Shown: one piece after another, positions 36,879-45,479 of the stretch
Layout of the letters: every line of letters begins with the position of its first letter
How positions within the stretch are numbered: position 1 is the first letter of the stretch
NCBI RefSeq assembly: GCF_016612535.1
Contig: NZ_JAENXS010000002.1
Location: 2,852,001 to 2,916,000 of the forward strand
DNA: 64,000 nucleotides
Source of the DNA: Bradyrhizobium diazoefficiens
GTDB taxonomy: Bacteria > Pseudomonadota > Alphaproteobacteria > Rhizobiales > Xanthobacteraceae
Reading direction: 5' to 3'
Position numbers and translations under genes: made by a program
Notes under the pieces: model-generated
What the model was told of the DNA's origin: nothing
What the model saw: only the letters and a program-made list of their open reading frames with translations
Databases searched by the model: none

Positions 36879-36919
36879 ACAATCGCTGCCGCTCTGGTTC
36901 GTGCCACTCTCATCATCCT

Positions 36920-37465
36920 CTAAAGTCCGAGGCACTCCCGGATATCCAACATGCTGCGCCGGAGCCACGTCTTCACCGTGTTGACGGGGGCTGCAAATTT
37001 CTCCGCCAATTGCTCGCGGCTCCAGCCGTTGTAATAGGCGAGAAGCACGAGCCGCTGACGGTCCGGCTCGAGCCGGCCAACACATTCCAGCAGCCGCTTC
37101 AACTCCTCGGACATCTCCCGGCGCGCAAGGGGATCGGGACTATCGGCCGCGACCTCCATCGCCTGCGGCTCCTCCTCGATGGAGGCTTCCGTCTTCTTGC
37201 GCACGATGTCGATGGCGCGATTGCGCGCGATCGACGCCATCCACGTGATCGGCGATGACAGCGTCGGATTGAACTGGCCGGCGCTGTTCCAGATCTTGAC
37301 GTAGGTCTCCTGAATGACCTCCTCTGCGAGATCCTGCCGGCGCAAGATACGGAGGACGACGCCATAGAGTTTCGCGCGCGTGGCGCCGTAGAGGCGCTCG
37401 AACGCGGCCTGATCGCGCTTCGCAACCGCCTCAATCAGCCCGACCAGCTCTGCTGGCGTCAGCAT
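36920..37465 (-). CDS. ECF-type RNA polymerase sigma factor (SigK-like)
   Basis: 181 aa with region 2 (RDQAAFERLYGATRAKLYGVVLRILRRQDLAEEVIQETYVKIW) and region 4 (LLECVGRLEPDRQRLVLLAYYNGWSREQLAEKFAAPVNTVKTWLRRSM). Its pairing with an RskA-type anti-sigma is typical of the ECF19-like SigK group, which responds to oxidative or envelope stress. The open frame starts at ATG 37465. The intergenic DNA on both sides carries copies of one palindromic repeat. Confidence 0.92.
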   Translation of the reverse strand: MLTPAELVGLIEAVAKRDQAAFERLYGATRAKLYGVVLRILRRQDLAEEVIQETYVKIWNSAGQFNPTLSSPITWMASIARNRAIDIVRKKTEASIEEEPQAMEVAADSPDPLARREMSEELKRLLECVGRLEPDRQRLVLLAYYNGWSREQLAEKFAAPVNTVKTWLRRSMLDIRECLGL

Positions 37466-37498
37466 TCAGCCCCCCAACGTGCGGCACGTCGCTTCTCT

Positions 37499-37622
37499 TC
37501 ACCTCTCCCCGACGGGGAGAGGTCGATTTGCGCAGCAAATCGGGTGAGGGGGCGCGGAGCTAACGGGAGACCGTAACCCCTCACCCGGCGCTCCACGCCG
37601 ACCTCTCCCAAGGGAGAGGTGG
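37499..37622. repeat. CCTCTCCC-type palindromic repeat, copy 2
   Basis: CACCTCTCCCCGACGGGGAG begins the element, and CCTCTCCCAAGGGAGAGG ends it, with the shared CCCTCACCCGGCGC block before the last arm. Mosaic structure as in copy 1. Confidence 0.8.
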
Positions 37623-37785
37623 ACACCTCCGCCGCTAGCACCGCTTTCATCCCCACTACCATAGCGCGCGGCCAAGCCCGTCACCAAGGGGCGGCGCGCC
37701 ATGCTGTGGACAGCACACGCAAAAACCCGGACCTTGCGGGTCCGGGCTCGCAAACTCTCAGGCGATTTTCAGCGCCGGCTGCCGT

Positions 37786-38205
37786 TTAAGCGACGGCGCC
37801 GATGCGGGAGCGCATCAGGCCGATGCTGTCGAGATCGGCCTGCTCGCGGGCATTTTCCTCGGCGCGCTCGCGGGCCTGGTCGCGCTCGTCCAGGAGCTCC
37901 ACCTTTTTCAGCTCTTCGAAGGCCTCGCCGAGCGCGGCCTTGGCGTCCTCGAGCTGGCCCCTCAGTTCGTCGGCCGAGCGGGTCAGGTTCTCGCGGCGCT
38001 GGATGGCGGCCTTGGCATAGGTCGGATAGGCGAAATGCGCGGGATCGTTGATCCCGGCGCGGTCCTGCTCGGTCTGGATCTCGCGATCAAGGTCGACCGA
38101 CATCCGCTGGAAGTCGGCGATCATGGACTCGATCTGGGCGACCCGGCGGCGCTTCTCGTCGACCTGAAACTTCTTCAGGCGGATGAGGGTATCACGTGAC
38201 TTCAT
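37786..38205 (-). CDS. fliJ: Flagellar export chaperone FliJ-like protein
   Basis: 139 aa from ATG 38205 (GGGGAG about 10 nt upstream). Almost entirely charged alpha-helical coiled coil (KSRDTLIRLKKFQVDEKRRRVAQIE, ELRGQLEDAKAALGEAFEELKKVELL), as expected for FliJ, which links the FliI ATPase to FlhA. It lies directly downstream of fliI on the same strand (132 nt gap), the usual order. FliJ proteins are poorly conserved, so synteny carries most of the weight. Confidence 0.82.
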   Translation of the reverse strand: MKSRDTLIRLKKFQVDEKRRRVAQIESMIADFQRMSVDLDREIQTEQDRAGINDPAHFAYPTYAKAAIQRRENLTRSADELRGQLEDAKAALGEAFEELKKVELLDERDQARERAEENAREQADLDSIGLMRSRIGAVA

Positions 38206-38337
38206 CGACTCGTACTCCCCAGAAGTCCCTTGGCTGCAAGACATACACACATTGGGACGACACCGGTCTCCCCACTGGCCCAATTGGGCCAAGACCGGCT
38301 CTGCTACTCTGTGGGGTCGGATGATGACGGGACAAAG

Positions 38338-39663
38338 TTAGCGTTCCGTTTCCAAATTACCGAGGATTTGCGCCAACTGGCGGTAGCCGTCGGCAAGCGA
38401 CGCATTTTCGTCCTTGCGCTGGCGCAGGAAGGCCTCAAGCGGCTCGTGCAGGCGGATCGCCTCGTCAACCTCCGGGCTGGAGCCGGCCCGGTAGGCGCCC
38501 AATCGGATCAATTCCTCCATGTCGGCATAGGTCGCCATCACCGCGCGTGCCTTCTGGATGGTCGGCCAGAATTGCGGATCGGCCGATTTCGGCATGGTGC
38601 GGGAAACGGATTTGAGGATGTTGATGGCGGGGTAGCGGCCGCGCTCGGCGATCGAGCGCTGCATCACGATGTGGCCGTCGAGGATGCCTCGGACGGCATC
38701 CGCGATCGGCTCGTTGTGATCATCCCCGTCGACCAGCACCGTGAAGATCGCGGTAATGGCGCCGTCCCCCAGGCCTGGCCCGGCGCGCTCCAGAAGCTTC
38801 GGCAGCTCGGTGAAGACGGTCGGGGTGTAGCCCTTGGCGGTCGGCGGCTCGCCGGCGGACAGGCCGATCTCGCGTTGCGCCATGGCGAAACGCGTCACCG
38901 AGTCCATCAGGCAGAGAACATCCTGGCCCTCGTCGCGAAAATATTCGGCGACCGCCAGCGTCAGATACGCCGCCTGCCGCCGCATCAGGGCCGGCTCATC
39001 GGAAGTTGCGACCACCACGACGGAGCGCGCCAGGCCCTCCTCGCCGAGATCGTCCTGCAAGAATTCCTGCACCTCGCGGCCACGTTCGCCGATCAGGCCG
39101 ATGACGCTGACATCGGCATCAACGTTGCGCGCGAGCATGGAGAGCAGCACCGATTTGCCGACGCCGGAGCCCGCGAAGATGCCCATGCGCTGGCCGCGGC
39201 AGCAGGTGAGGAAGGTGTTCATCGCGCGCACGCCGAGATCGAGCGGGGCGCCCACGCGCTTGCGCGAATGCGCCGGCGGCGGCGAATTGCGGAACGGCAT
39301 TGGCGAGGCGCCCTGCGGCAACGGTCCCTTGCCGTCGATCGGCTCGCCCAGCGCGTTGACAACGCGGCCGAGCCAGGCCGATGACGGACGCACCTGGTTG
39401 GCGGCATTGGCGATGATGGCCTTGCAGCCGCGGCGCACGCCGTCGAGACCGGCAAACGGCATCACGACCGCATTGTTGCCGGAGAAGCCGATCACCTCGC
39501 ACGGGATGGACCGGTTGGCACCGGTCTCGATCACGAGCCGCGCGCCGACCGACATCGCGTGGATCGGACCGGCCACCTCGACCATCAGGCCGCGAACGCC
39601 GACCACGCGGCCATAGATGTTGACGCCGTCGATATCGCCGATCTGTTCGGCAAGAGCTTTCAC
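38338..39663 (-). CDS. fliI: Flagellar type III secretion ATPase FliI
   Basis: 441 aa F1-beta-like ATPase. Walker [22 protein letters not shown], Walker [14 protein letters not shown] and the catalytic [22 protein letters not shown] are intact. It energises flagellar protein export together with FliJ and FlhA. It is divergent from ctrA across a 441-nt gap with CtrA-like and CcrM-type sites, about 110 bp from a CtrA-like box. Confidence 0.95.
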   Translation of the reverse strand: MKALAEQIGDIDGVNIYGRVVGVRGLMVEVAGPIHAMSVGARLVIETGANRSIPCEVIGFSGNNAVVMPFAGLDGVRRGCKAIIANAANQVRPSSAWLGRVVNALGEPIDGKGPLPQGASPMPFRNSPPPAHSRKRVGAPLDLGVRAMNTFLTCCRGQRMGIFAGSGVGKSVLLSMLARNVDADVSVIGLIGERGREVQEFLQDDLGEEGLARSVVVVATSDEPALMRRQAAYLTLAVAEYFRDEGQDVLCLMDSVTRFAMAQREIGLSAGEPPTAKGYTPTVFTELPKLLERAGPGLGDGAITAIFTVLVDGDDHNEPIADAVRGILDGHIVMQRSIAERGRYPAINILKSVSRTMPKSADPQFWPTIQKARAVMATYADMEELIRLGAYRAGSSPEVDEAIRLHEPLEAFLRQRKDENASLADGYRQLAQILGNLETER

Positions 39664-39776
39664 AAGAGAGCTTTCATACGAGCGCCTTCATAGAGGGGCC
39701 TTCATAGGGTTCGCGCCGTCATGATCCGGGCTTTCACGGTGAAACTCTTAAGTTTCGCCATATTTCTGAACGGCGC

Positions 39777-39791
39777 TTAACCTGGTGTTTA
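39777..39791. promoter_or_regulatory. CtrA-like box in the fliI-ctrA gap
   Basis: TTAA-N7-TTTA (within TTAACC-N5-TTTACC) lies about 115 bp from fliI and 315 bp from ctrA. A weaker copy (TTAA-N7-TTGT, 40000-40014) is nearer to ctrA. Autoregulation by CtrA and control of fliI are both consistent with this. Confidence 0.5.
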
Positions 39792-39835
39792 CCCGCATCG
39801 TTAATCATTGCGTCACTGTCTTTGTGACTGAGCGC

Positions 39836-40027
39836 GACTCCCCTTCAGAAGAAGGCTGAGTCGCGGGAGTCGGTTAGACCCGTCTCTTAAAGTGGAACTT
39901 GAACGGAACCGGATAACGAAAGCTGCTTCGCACGCAAGACCTTAGGGCGATTCGACAAAAATTGCACCGGGGGGACTTGCGTTCCAGAATCAGGATTTGT
40001 TAACCATCTGTTGTCAGGATCCGAATC
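39836..40027. promoter_or_regulatory. Cluster of six GANTC (CcrM methylation) sites upstream of ctrA
   Basis: GANTC sites at 39836, 39858, 39867, 39949, 39987 and 40023: six in 192 bp, where fewer than one is expected by chance. Hemimethylation of GANTC sites controls ctrA transcription in Caulobacter and its relatives. The cluster covers the likely ctrA promoter region. The rest of the 441-nt gap shows no gene. Confidence 0.7.
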
Positions 40028-40104
40028 AGTTGTTCAAAGGCGTTTGTTGAGTGCCGCGAAGCGGCCGACCTGACGCCCAGGAGCGGCGACTATGGGGAAC
40101 TGGC

Positions 40105-40806
40105 ATGCGCGTTTTGCTGATTGAAGATGACAGCGCCGTCGCGCAGTCGATCGAGCTGATGCTGAAGTCTGAGAGCTTCAACGTCTACACGACCGATTTG
40201 GGGGAAGAAGGCGTCGATCTTGGAAAATTATACGATTACGACATTATTCTTCTCGACCTCAACCTGCCCGACATGTCCGGCTACGACGTGCTCAAGCAGC
40301 TCCGGGTCTCCAAGATCAAGACACCGATTCTGATCCTCTCCGGCCTCGCCGGCATCGAGGACAAGGTCAAGGGTCTCGGCGTCGGCGCCGACGACTACAT
40401 GACCAAACCCTTCCATAAAGACGAGCTGGTTGCCCGCATCCACGCGATCGTGCGCCGCTCCAAGGGGCACGCCCAGTCGGTCATCCAGACCGGCGACCTC
40501 GTCGTCAACCTCGACACCAAGACGGTCGAAGTCGGTGGCCAGCGCGTGCATCTGACCGGCAAGGAATACCAGATGCTGGAGCTGCTCTCGCTCCGCAAGG
40601 GTACGACGCTCACCAAGGAAATGTTCCTCAACCACCTCTATGGCGGCATGGACGAGCCCGAGCTGAAGATCATCGACGTCTTCATCTGCAAGCTCCGCAA
40701 GAAGCTCGCCAACGCCTCGGAAGGCCGCAACTTCATCGAGACCGTCTGGGGCCGCGGCTACGTGTTGCGCGAGCCGCACGAGGTCGAAGAGCGCATTCCC
40801 GCCTGA
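40105..40806 (+). CDS. ctrA: Cell-cycle response regulator CtrA
   Basis: 233 aa OmpR-family regulator, full length for CtrA. Receiver: acidic pair EDD, phospho-acceptor Asp51 ([15 protein letters not shown]) and the switch Lys in [14 protein letters not shown]-binding: [50 protein letters not shown], which is nearly invariant in CtrA. The final residues are EERIPA. ATG 40105 is chosen because the reading frame upstream lacks family similarity. It is phosphorylated via CckA and ChpT (chpT is at 52.8-53.5 kb). It controls flagellar, division and DNA-replication genes. Confidence 0.97.
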   Translation: MRVLLIEDDSAVAQSIELMLKSESFNVYTTDLGEEGVDLGKLYDYDIILLDLNLPDMSGYDVLKQLRVSKIKTPILILSGLAGIEDKVKGLGVGADDYMTKPFHKDELVARIHAIVRRSKGHAQSVIQTGDLVVNLDTKTVEVGGQRVHLTGKEYQMLELLSLRKGTTLTKEMFLNHLYGGMDEPELKIIDVFICKLRKKLANASEGRNFIETVWGRGYVLREPHEVEERIPA

Positions 40807-40854
40807 TCTTTGGGTCAAGCCGCGAGCCCGCGGGCTCGCTCCTCCCAGCCTGGA

Positions 40855-40885
40855 CCCCGCCGCAAATGGCGGGGTTTTGTTTTTT
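40855..40885 (+). terminator. Rho-independent terminator of ctrA
   Basis: CCCCGCC (40855-40861), loop GCAAAT, GGCGGGG (40868-40874), then TTTTGTTTTTT. A perfect 18-nt palindrome (40822-40839) precedes it. The terminator separates ctrA from the convergent membrane-protein gene. Confidence 0.85.
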
Positions 40886-40894
40886 GGGGTGTCG

Positions 40895-42478
40895 TCAGGC
40901 GCCGGCGAGCGCCGGACTTGCGAGAACAGGACTCCTGACCGGGCAGCGTGCAGCCGCCTCGCGCAGCCAGGCGATCAACGCGTAGCCGATGATGAATCCG
41001 AACGCGAAGGTCGGGAGCACGAAGGACCAGAGGAACGTCCAGCCGGAGACGTCGTCGACGACCTCCATCACCGGCATCGGGCTGACCTGGTGGACGGCCA
41101 GCAACACCCACAGCAGCACCGTCATCCCGCCGCCAAAGACGAGCCCATCGCGCATCCGCCTCGTTTTCCGCGACCGCTTGCCCCAGGTCGAATCCTGCAC
41201 CAGCAGGGCCGCCATCGCCGCGATCCCCCAAGGGAAGATCAGGAGCGGCAGTTCGCGCAGGACCACGTCGAGATAGGGCCTGTGCGGAAACTGATAGAAG
41301 TCGAACGCCGCCTGAATCGGGAAAAAGATCAGCGCGCTCCAGAGACCGATCGTCAGAATGAATCCGACCGGCAGCCGCCCGAAGATTGTCTCGTTCGCGA
41401 ACGCGTATTGCCGCTTGAAGTAATAGACCAGCCAGAAGTTCACGATCAGGTACAGCGGCGTCACCAGCAGCGTCCGCATCATGCCGACATATTGATCTCC
41501 TGGCATGTGGACGATCTTGCCGGACCCGAGCAGCCACGCCAGCGACCAGACGAAGGCGAAGCTTGCTACGACCGCCACGAACTTCACGATGCCGGGCGGG
41601 GACGGATCGAGCGTGAAGCCGATCGCCCCTAACCTTCGCCGGCTGCGGCCGAGTGTCCATTCGCCGGCGAGCGCGGCGCGCGCGGCGAACAGCAGGAGAT
41701 TGTTGAGCAGCGAATCCATGTCCTTGCGCAAATCCTCCAGCATGCATCCCGCCGCGGTCTGGGCCGCCAGCTGAAGCTGGCTGACCGCGCTGTGGCGGGT
41801 CGAGAGCTGGTCGAGCGCCTGCCAGTCGTCCGGCTCGACCTGGGTGTCCTCCATGATCGCACCGTAGATCTCGGCGCTGCTCTTGAGCACGCGGACGGTG
41901 CGGAAACAGAGAGAGTCGTAGACCGCGAGCAGCTCGGCATAGAGATCGGAATTGCGCTCCACAAAGGCATCATGATCGGCGGCCCAGCGCTCGAGATGAA
42001 GCATGAGCGCCGAGATCTTGAGGAAGCGCGACTGGATCGCGGTCGATTGCGTCGCACGGAAGTCGTCGACCTGATAGCCGATCCTGGAGAGCTTGCGCTG
42101 AAGGCTCGGCATGTCATCCGGACCGACCTGGAACGGTGCTGCGGCCAGCGCGTCGCGCAGCGCGAGCGCGCTGACGGGAATGCCGGCCAGCTCCTGGCAG
42201 AATTTCCGCCACGCCTTCGGCGCGACGGGAATGAGCCAGACGAACATCAGGACCCAGACCGCGGCGAGCGGCGACAGCTGGTCGGGAAGAACGGCGTAAA
42301 TCACCAGGAACGGCGTGACGAAGACGGCGAGGCCGAATAAAAACAGCGGCCGCGTCGTGAACGAGCGGGTCCCCTTCAGTGTGTGAAACCGGAACCAATA
42401 GAACAGCACGACCAGAAGCGGTCCGCCGAAAGACTCGAAGATCGCATTCAAGGGTTCTACGACATGAGCAAGCGGCAC
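40895..42478 (-). CDS. Multi-pass membrane protein of unknown function, partner of CHAT-TPR gene
   Basis: 527 aa. Two or three N-terminal transmembrane helices (GGPLLVVLFYWFRF, RPLFLFGLAVFVTPFLVIYAVL, AVWVLMFVWLIPVA), a long soluble middle of about 200 residues that is probably helical (LQRKLSRIGYQVDDFRATQ, LERWAADHDAFVERNSDLYAELL), and about six further helices in the C-terminal half. No recognised domain. The CHAT-TPR gene ends 75 nt upstream on the same strand, so the two are likely co-transcribed. It may be the substrate or membrane effector of that protease; function is otherwise unknown. Confidence 0.7.
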   Translation of the reverse strand: MPLAHVVEPLNAIFESFGGPLLVVLFYWFRFHTLKGTRSFTTRPLFLFGLAVFVTPFLVIYAVLPDQLSPLAAVWVLMFVWLIPVAPKAWRKFCQELAGIPVSALALRDALAAAPFQVGPDDMPSLQRKLSRIGYQVDDFRATQSTAIQSRFLKISALMLHLERWAADHDAFVERNSDLYAELLAVYDSLCFRTVRVLKSSAEIYGAIMEDTQVEPDDWQALDQLSTRHSAVSQLQLAAQTAAGCMLEDLRKDMDSLLNNLLLFAARAALAGEWTLGRSRRRLGAIGFTLDPSPPGIVKFVAVVASFAFVWSLAWLLGSGKIVHMPGDQYVGMMRTLLVTPLYLIVNFWLVYYFKRQYAFANETIFGRLPVGFILTIGLWSALIFFPIQAAFDFYQFPHRPYLDVVLRELPLLIFPWGIAAMAALLVQDSTWGKRSRKTRRMRDGLVFGGGMTVLLWVLLAVHQVSPMPVMEVVDDVSGWTFLWSFVLPTFAFGFIIGYALIAWLREAAARCPVRSPVLASPALAGA

Positions 42479-42552
42479 GATGAACTCCTATTGCTAGGGT
42501 TCGCTGTTGAAAAGTGCGCCGAACACCGCGGCATCCGGCGGTCGCGTGAGAA

Positions 42553-44370
42553 TCACGCAGCCTGGGCGACCATCTTGGCCTTCTGGATCAGGAGATCGAT
42601 GTTGTCGGGCGCAAGCGCAATCGCGCTGTCCATATCGTTCTGGGCCTTGGCCACGTCCTTGATCTGGGCATAGGCATTGGCCCGGGACACCAGATATTTC
42701 GGCTCGTCCTCGTTGGTCGCAATCGCCGTGCCAAAGGCCTTGATCGCCTCCTCGACATAGCCGCGCTTGTCATCGGTGCCGGCGGCCGTCATGCTAACGA
42801 TGCCCTTGATCCAGTAGAACTCCGCGCTCTTCGGCTTGAGCTTGATCGCTTCGGTGATGTCGCTGAGCGCATTTTCGTAGAGACCGACCGTCACGTTGAA
42901 ATTGGCGCGGCGCACGAAATATTCGGGCTTCGCCGGGTCGAGCTTCAGCATGTAGGCGAAGCTCGCGGCAGCCTTCGGAATCTGCTTCTGCTTGTGCTGA
43001 AGCGTGCCGAGATCGAAATAAACCCTCGCGAGCCGGACCGAGAGTTCGGCGTCGTCGGCCAACAGGCCGTGCAGCTCCTGTCCGCGCCGGGTCAATTCCT
43101 CCAGCGCCTCGATCGTGGCCGGGCCGGCGGCGAGCGCTGCCATGAATTCGTCGCGTCGCTGCCGGAGCATGTCCTTCGAGAGGCGCGCCGTCTCGGCCAG
43201 GCTCGCCGGCGGCGGCGATGCTTCGACGTCAAAGATCCGGCCGTCGGGCGAGCGCATGTAGAGGACCGGAATTCCCCACTCGACCCGGGACTTCTCCTGG
43301 ATGAATTTGCGCGCGAGCGTCACCGCATCGTCGATCGGACGGTTGCCGGCGAGTGCCGCGTAGAATCCCTCCGACATCGAAATCGCGGCATTGTCGGTGA
43401 TCGGAAACTGCATCGCCACCACGGCGGGCAGCCATCCCGTCTTCATCAGCCCGATCGCCGGATTGCCGAAGCGGTCGCCGACATTGATCCTGGCGCTCTC
43501 GCAGCAATTGAGCACGATCAGGCGCATGCTGCGCCGTGCCCCCGTCAGCATCATCGCGAGGTCGGAGGCAAACTTCTTCACCGGCTTGCCGTCCTCGTCG
43601 ACCATGACGACGAAGCCGGAGGCGCCGGCTCCGGGCAAGGCTTCCTCGACCCCGCCATGCCCGATGAAGTGGAAGATGTGCCACTCGCCTTCCAGAAGCT
43701 TCTTCATCAGATCTTTTCCAGTGCCGCCCGGGACCCACTGGAAATCGACCTTGCCTTCGTGCTGGAGCGCATCGATGCCCTTGTTGATGCGGTCGCGTTC
43801 CTTGACGACGTTGAGCTTCGGCCATTCGCTGGTCGAGGGATCGGCGATCATGCCGAGGATACGCAGCGGTCCCTTGACGCCCATCCGGCTGACGCCGCCC
43901 GCCGTCTCGAGATAGCGCACGATGGGACGCGTGAGGCTGACGAAGCCGGGCATGTCGTCTTCGTCGTAGAGATATTCCCAGGGCAGTCCGGCCAGGTCGG
44001 CCGCCTCGATGCGCAGCTTGATCCTCAGATCCTGGGCCGCGCCCTTGCTGCGTTCATAGATCCGCTGGATTGAAGGCACGTCGGTGAAGACGCTGCGGAA
44101 TACGCCGCGGCCGAAATCCCGCAGCACCTGCTCGCCGCGCGTGGTCGGGCCCTGACGATTCTTCTCGTCGATCTCGAGGACGGCGTTTTCGAGTTCTCCT
44201 CGCAGCTTGGCCAGTTCGCCTGGCGCGGAGAACCAGAACTTCACCTGGCTCTTCGGCGCCTCCCCGGCCGGCGACCTGACGACACGACCGTAATATTGCT
44301 GAGGGCCGCCACCCACGGGTAGATCGGAGCCGATCTCGAGCTCGAAATCTTCGTATTCGGCAACAGGCAT
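42553..44370 (-). CDS. CHAT-domain caspase-like protein with TPR repeats
   Basis: 605 aa. After about 100 residues that include a predicted beta-rich start, the CHAT region spans roughly residues 115-385. The His of HFIGHGG (residue 238) and the Cys of LNCCESA (residue 290) form the expected caspase-like dyad. FIQEKSRVEWGIPVLYMRSPDGRIF closes the domain. The C-terminal third (about residues 440-600) holds tetratricopeptide repeats (VYFDLGTLQHKQKQIPKAAASFAYMLKLDPAKPEYFVRRANFN, SAEFYWIKGIVS, PKYLVSRANAYAQIKDVAKAQNDMDSAIALAPDN). In type III CRISPR systems a TPR-CHAT protease cuts partner proteins. No CRISPR array is present here, and the partner gene next door encodes a membrane protein. Confidence 0.88.
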   Translation of the reverse strand: MPVAEYEDFELEIGSDLPVGGGPQQYYGRVVRSPAGEAPKSQVKFWFSAPGELAKLRGELENAVLEIDEKNRQGPTTRGEQVLRDFGRGVFRSVFTDVPSIQRIYERSKGAAQDLRIKLRIEAADLAGLPWEYLYDEDDMPGFVSLTRPIVRYLETAGGVSRMGVKGPLRILGMIADPSTSEWPKLNVVKERDRINKGIDALQHEGKVDFQWVPGGTGKDLMKKLLEGEWHIFHFIGHGGVEEALPGAGASGFVVMVDEDGKPVKKFASDLAMMLTGARRSMRLIVLNCCESARINVGDRFGNPAIGLMKTGWLPAVVAMQFPITDNAAISMSEGFYAALAGNRPIDDAVTLARKFIQEKSRVEWGIPVLYMRSPDGRIFDVEASPPPASLAETARLSKDMLRQRRDEFMAALAAGPATIEALEELTRRGQELHGLLADDAELSVRLARVYFDLGTLQHKQKQIPKAAASFAYMLKLDPAKPEYFVRRANFNVTVGLYENALSDITEAIKLKPKSAEFYWIKGIVSMTAAGTDDKRGYVEEAIKAFGTAIATNEDEPKYLVSRANAYAQIKDVAKAQNDMDSAIALAPDNIDLLIQKAKMVAQAA

Positions 44371-44644
44371 TTTGAGCCCTCACTCAACAAGATTTTGTTC
44401 AGAACGAAGAAGCCCTCGAATGTGCGCGGCCAATCGCAACCGCGACGGCCGCAAGAACAATACGTGAGACTATCACACACAACCTCGAGACGCATTTGTG
44501 AAGCATGTCTCAGCGGCCCGAAAAATTGTGCGGCGCCCGGGCGCTTCGCGGAGGCAGCCTCGCTTCTGGGGATCGAACCTATCCGCCCGGTGCGGTGACT
44601 AAGCGATCGTGCGACAATTCGCGCTGTAAACCTCGGACTCCCCC

Positions 44645-45049
44645 ATGATCCTGCAATCGCTCGCCGGCCTGCCCGCTTTCCTGGTCTATTTCTGCACCGG
44701 GCTGGTCGCGATAGTGGCATATCTCTTCGTCTACACGCGGATCACGCCGCACAACGAGTTCCAGCTGATCCACGACAACGATCCAGCGGCCGCGATTGCG
44801 CTCGGCCTCAGCCTGCTCGGCTTCGTGGCGCCGCTGTTCAGCGCGATCGCGCATTCGGCCAACGTGCTGGACTGTCTGATCTGGGCTGTAATCGCGCTGA
44901 TCGTGCAAGTCGCCGTGTTCTACATCGTGAAGATTCCGGTGCCGAACCTGTCGGGGCGGATCGCCGCCGGTGAGCTGGCACCGGCGATCTGGCTCGGCCT
45001 GTCCTCGCTCGCCGCCGGCCTCCTGAACGCCGCCTGCATGATCTACTGA
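44645..45049 (+). CDS. DUF350 family membrane protein (YjfL-like)
   Basis: 134 aa, four transmembrane helices (LPAFLVYFCTGLVAIVAYLFVYT, AIALGLSLLGFVAPLFSAIA, VLDCLIWAVIALIVQVAVFYIV, ELAPAIWLGLSSLAAGLLNAACMIY), as in DUF350. It is the first gene of a three-gene unit with DUF1190 and a glutathionylspermidine-synthase-like protein, an arrangement known from E. coli yjfL-yjfM-yjfC. The 274-nt upstream gap, divergent from the CHAT gene, probably holds both promoters but shows no clear operator. Confidence 0.85.
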   Translation: MILQSLAGLPAFLVYFCTGLVAIVAYLFVYTRITPHNEFQLIHDNDPAAAIALGLSLLGFVAPLFSAIAHSANVLDCLIWAVIALIVQVAVFYIVKIPVPNLSGRIAAGELAPAIWLGLSSLAAGLLNAACMIY

Positions 45050-45050
45050 C

Positions 45051-45476
45051 ATGCCGAACAACCCGCCCAGCAAGGAGTTCGGCAAGCGCCGGCTGCGCCG
45101 GCCGGCGGACCTGCCGTTACCGCCGCGGGAGCCGGTGAAGCGCTCGGGCCATGTCGCGCTGCTGGTGATGGGCACGATCGCGGTCGGCACCACCGCCTTC
45201 ATGGTGATGCCGCGGCGAAACTGCAATCCCACGCCTCCCGGGGCAACAGTCCCCGGGGCGACAGTCCCCGGTGCAACGGCGCCTGCGCAGACGAACACCA
45301 ACTGTAGTAACAGCTCATCCAGCGGCAGCGGCTCGCACTGGTCGTCGCGATCGAGCTTCTTCAGCAGCGATTCCTCGAGCCATTCCTCGTCGGGTGGCTC
45401 GTCCGACTCAGGCTCCGGCGGCGTCACGCGCGGCGGCTTCGGCTCGTTTGCGCACGGTTTCTCCGGCGGCGGCTGA
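45051..45476 (+). CDS. DUF1190-like Ser-rich single-span protein
   Basis: 141 aa. It has a basic N-terminus (FGKRRLRRPADLPLPPREPVKR), one hydrophobic helix (HVALLVMGTIAVGTTAFMVM, about residues 33-52) and a low-complexity tail: a GATVP tandem repeat, then Ser/Gly-rich sequence. It begins 1 nt after the DUF350 gene and ends 3 nt before the GspS-like gene, so it is fully translationally linked. Similar position and shape to YgiB/YjfM; the function is unknown. The repeat-rich tail is poorly conserved. Confidence 0.75.
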   Translation: MPNNPPSKEFGKRRLRRPADLPLPPREPVKRSGHVALLVMGTIAVGTTAFMVMPRRNCNPTPPGATVPGATVPGATAPAQTNTNCSNSSSSGSGSHWSSRSSFFSSDSSSHSSSGGSSDSGSGGVTRGGFGSFAHGFSGGG

Positions 45477-45479
45477 CAC

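Noticed and set aside
42553..44370. Part of a type III CRISPR (TPR-CHAT) locus
   Set aside because: No repeat-spacer array or Cas gene is present in the window. The similarity is limited to domain type.
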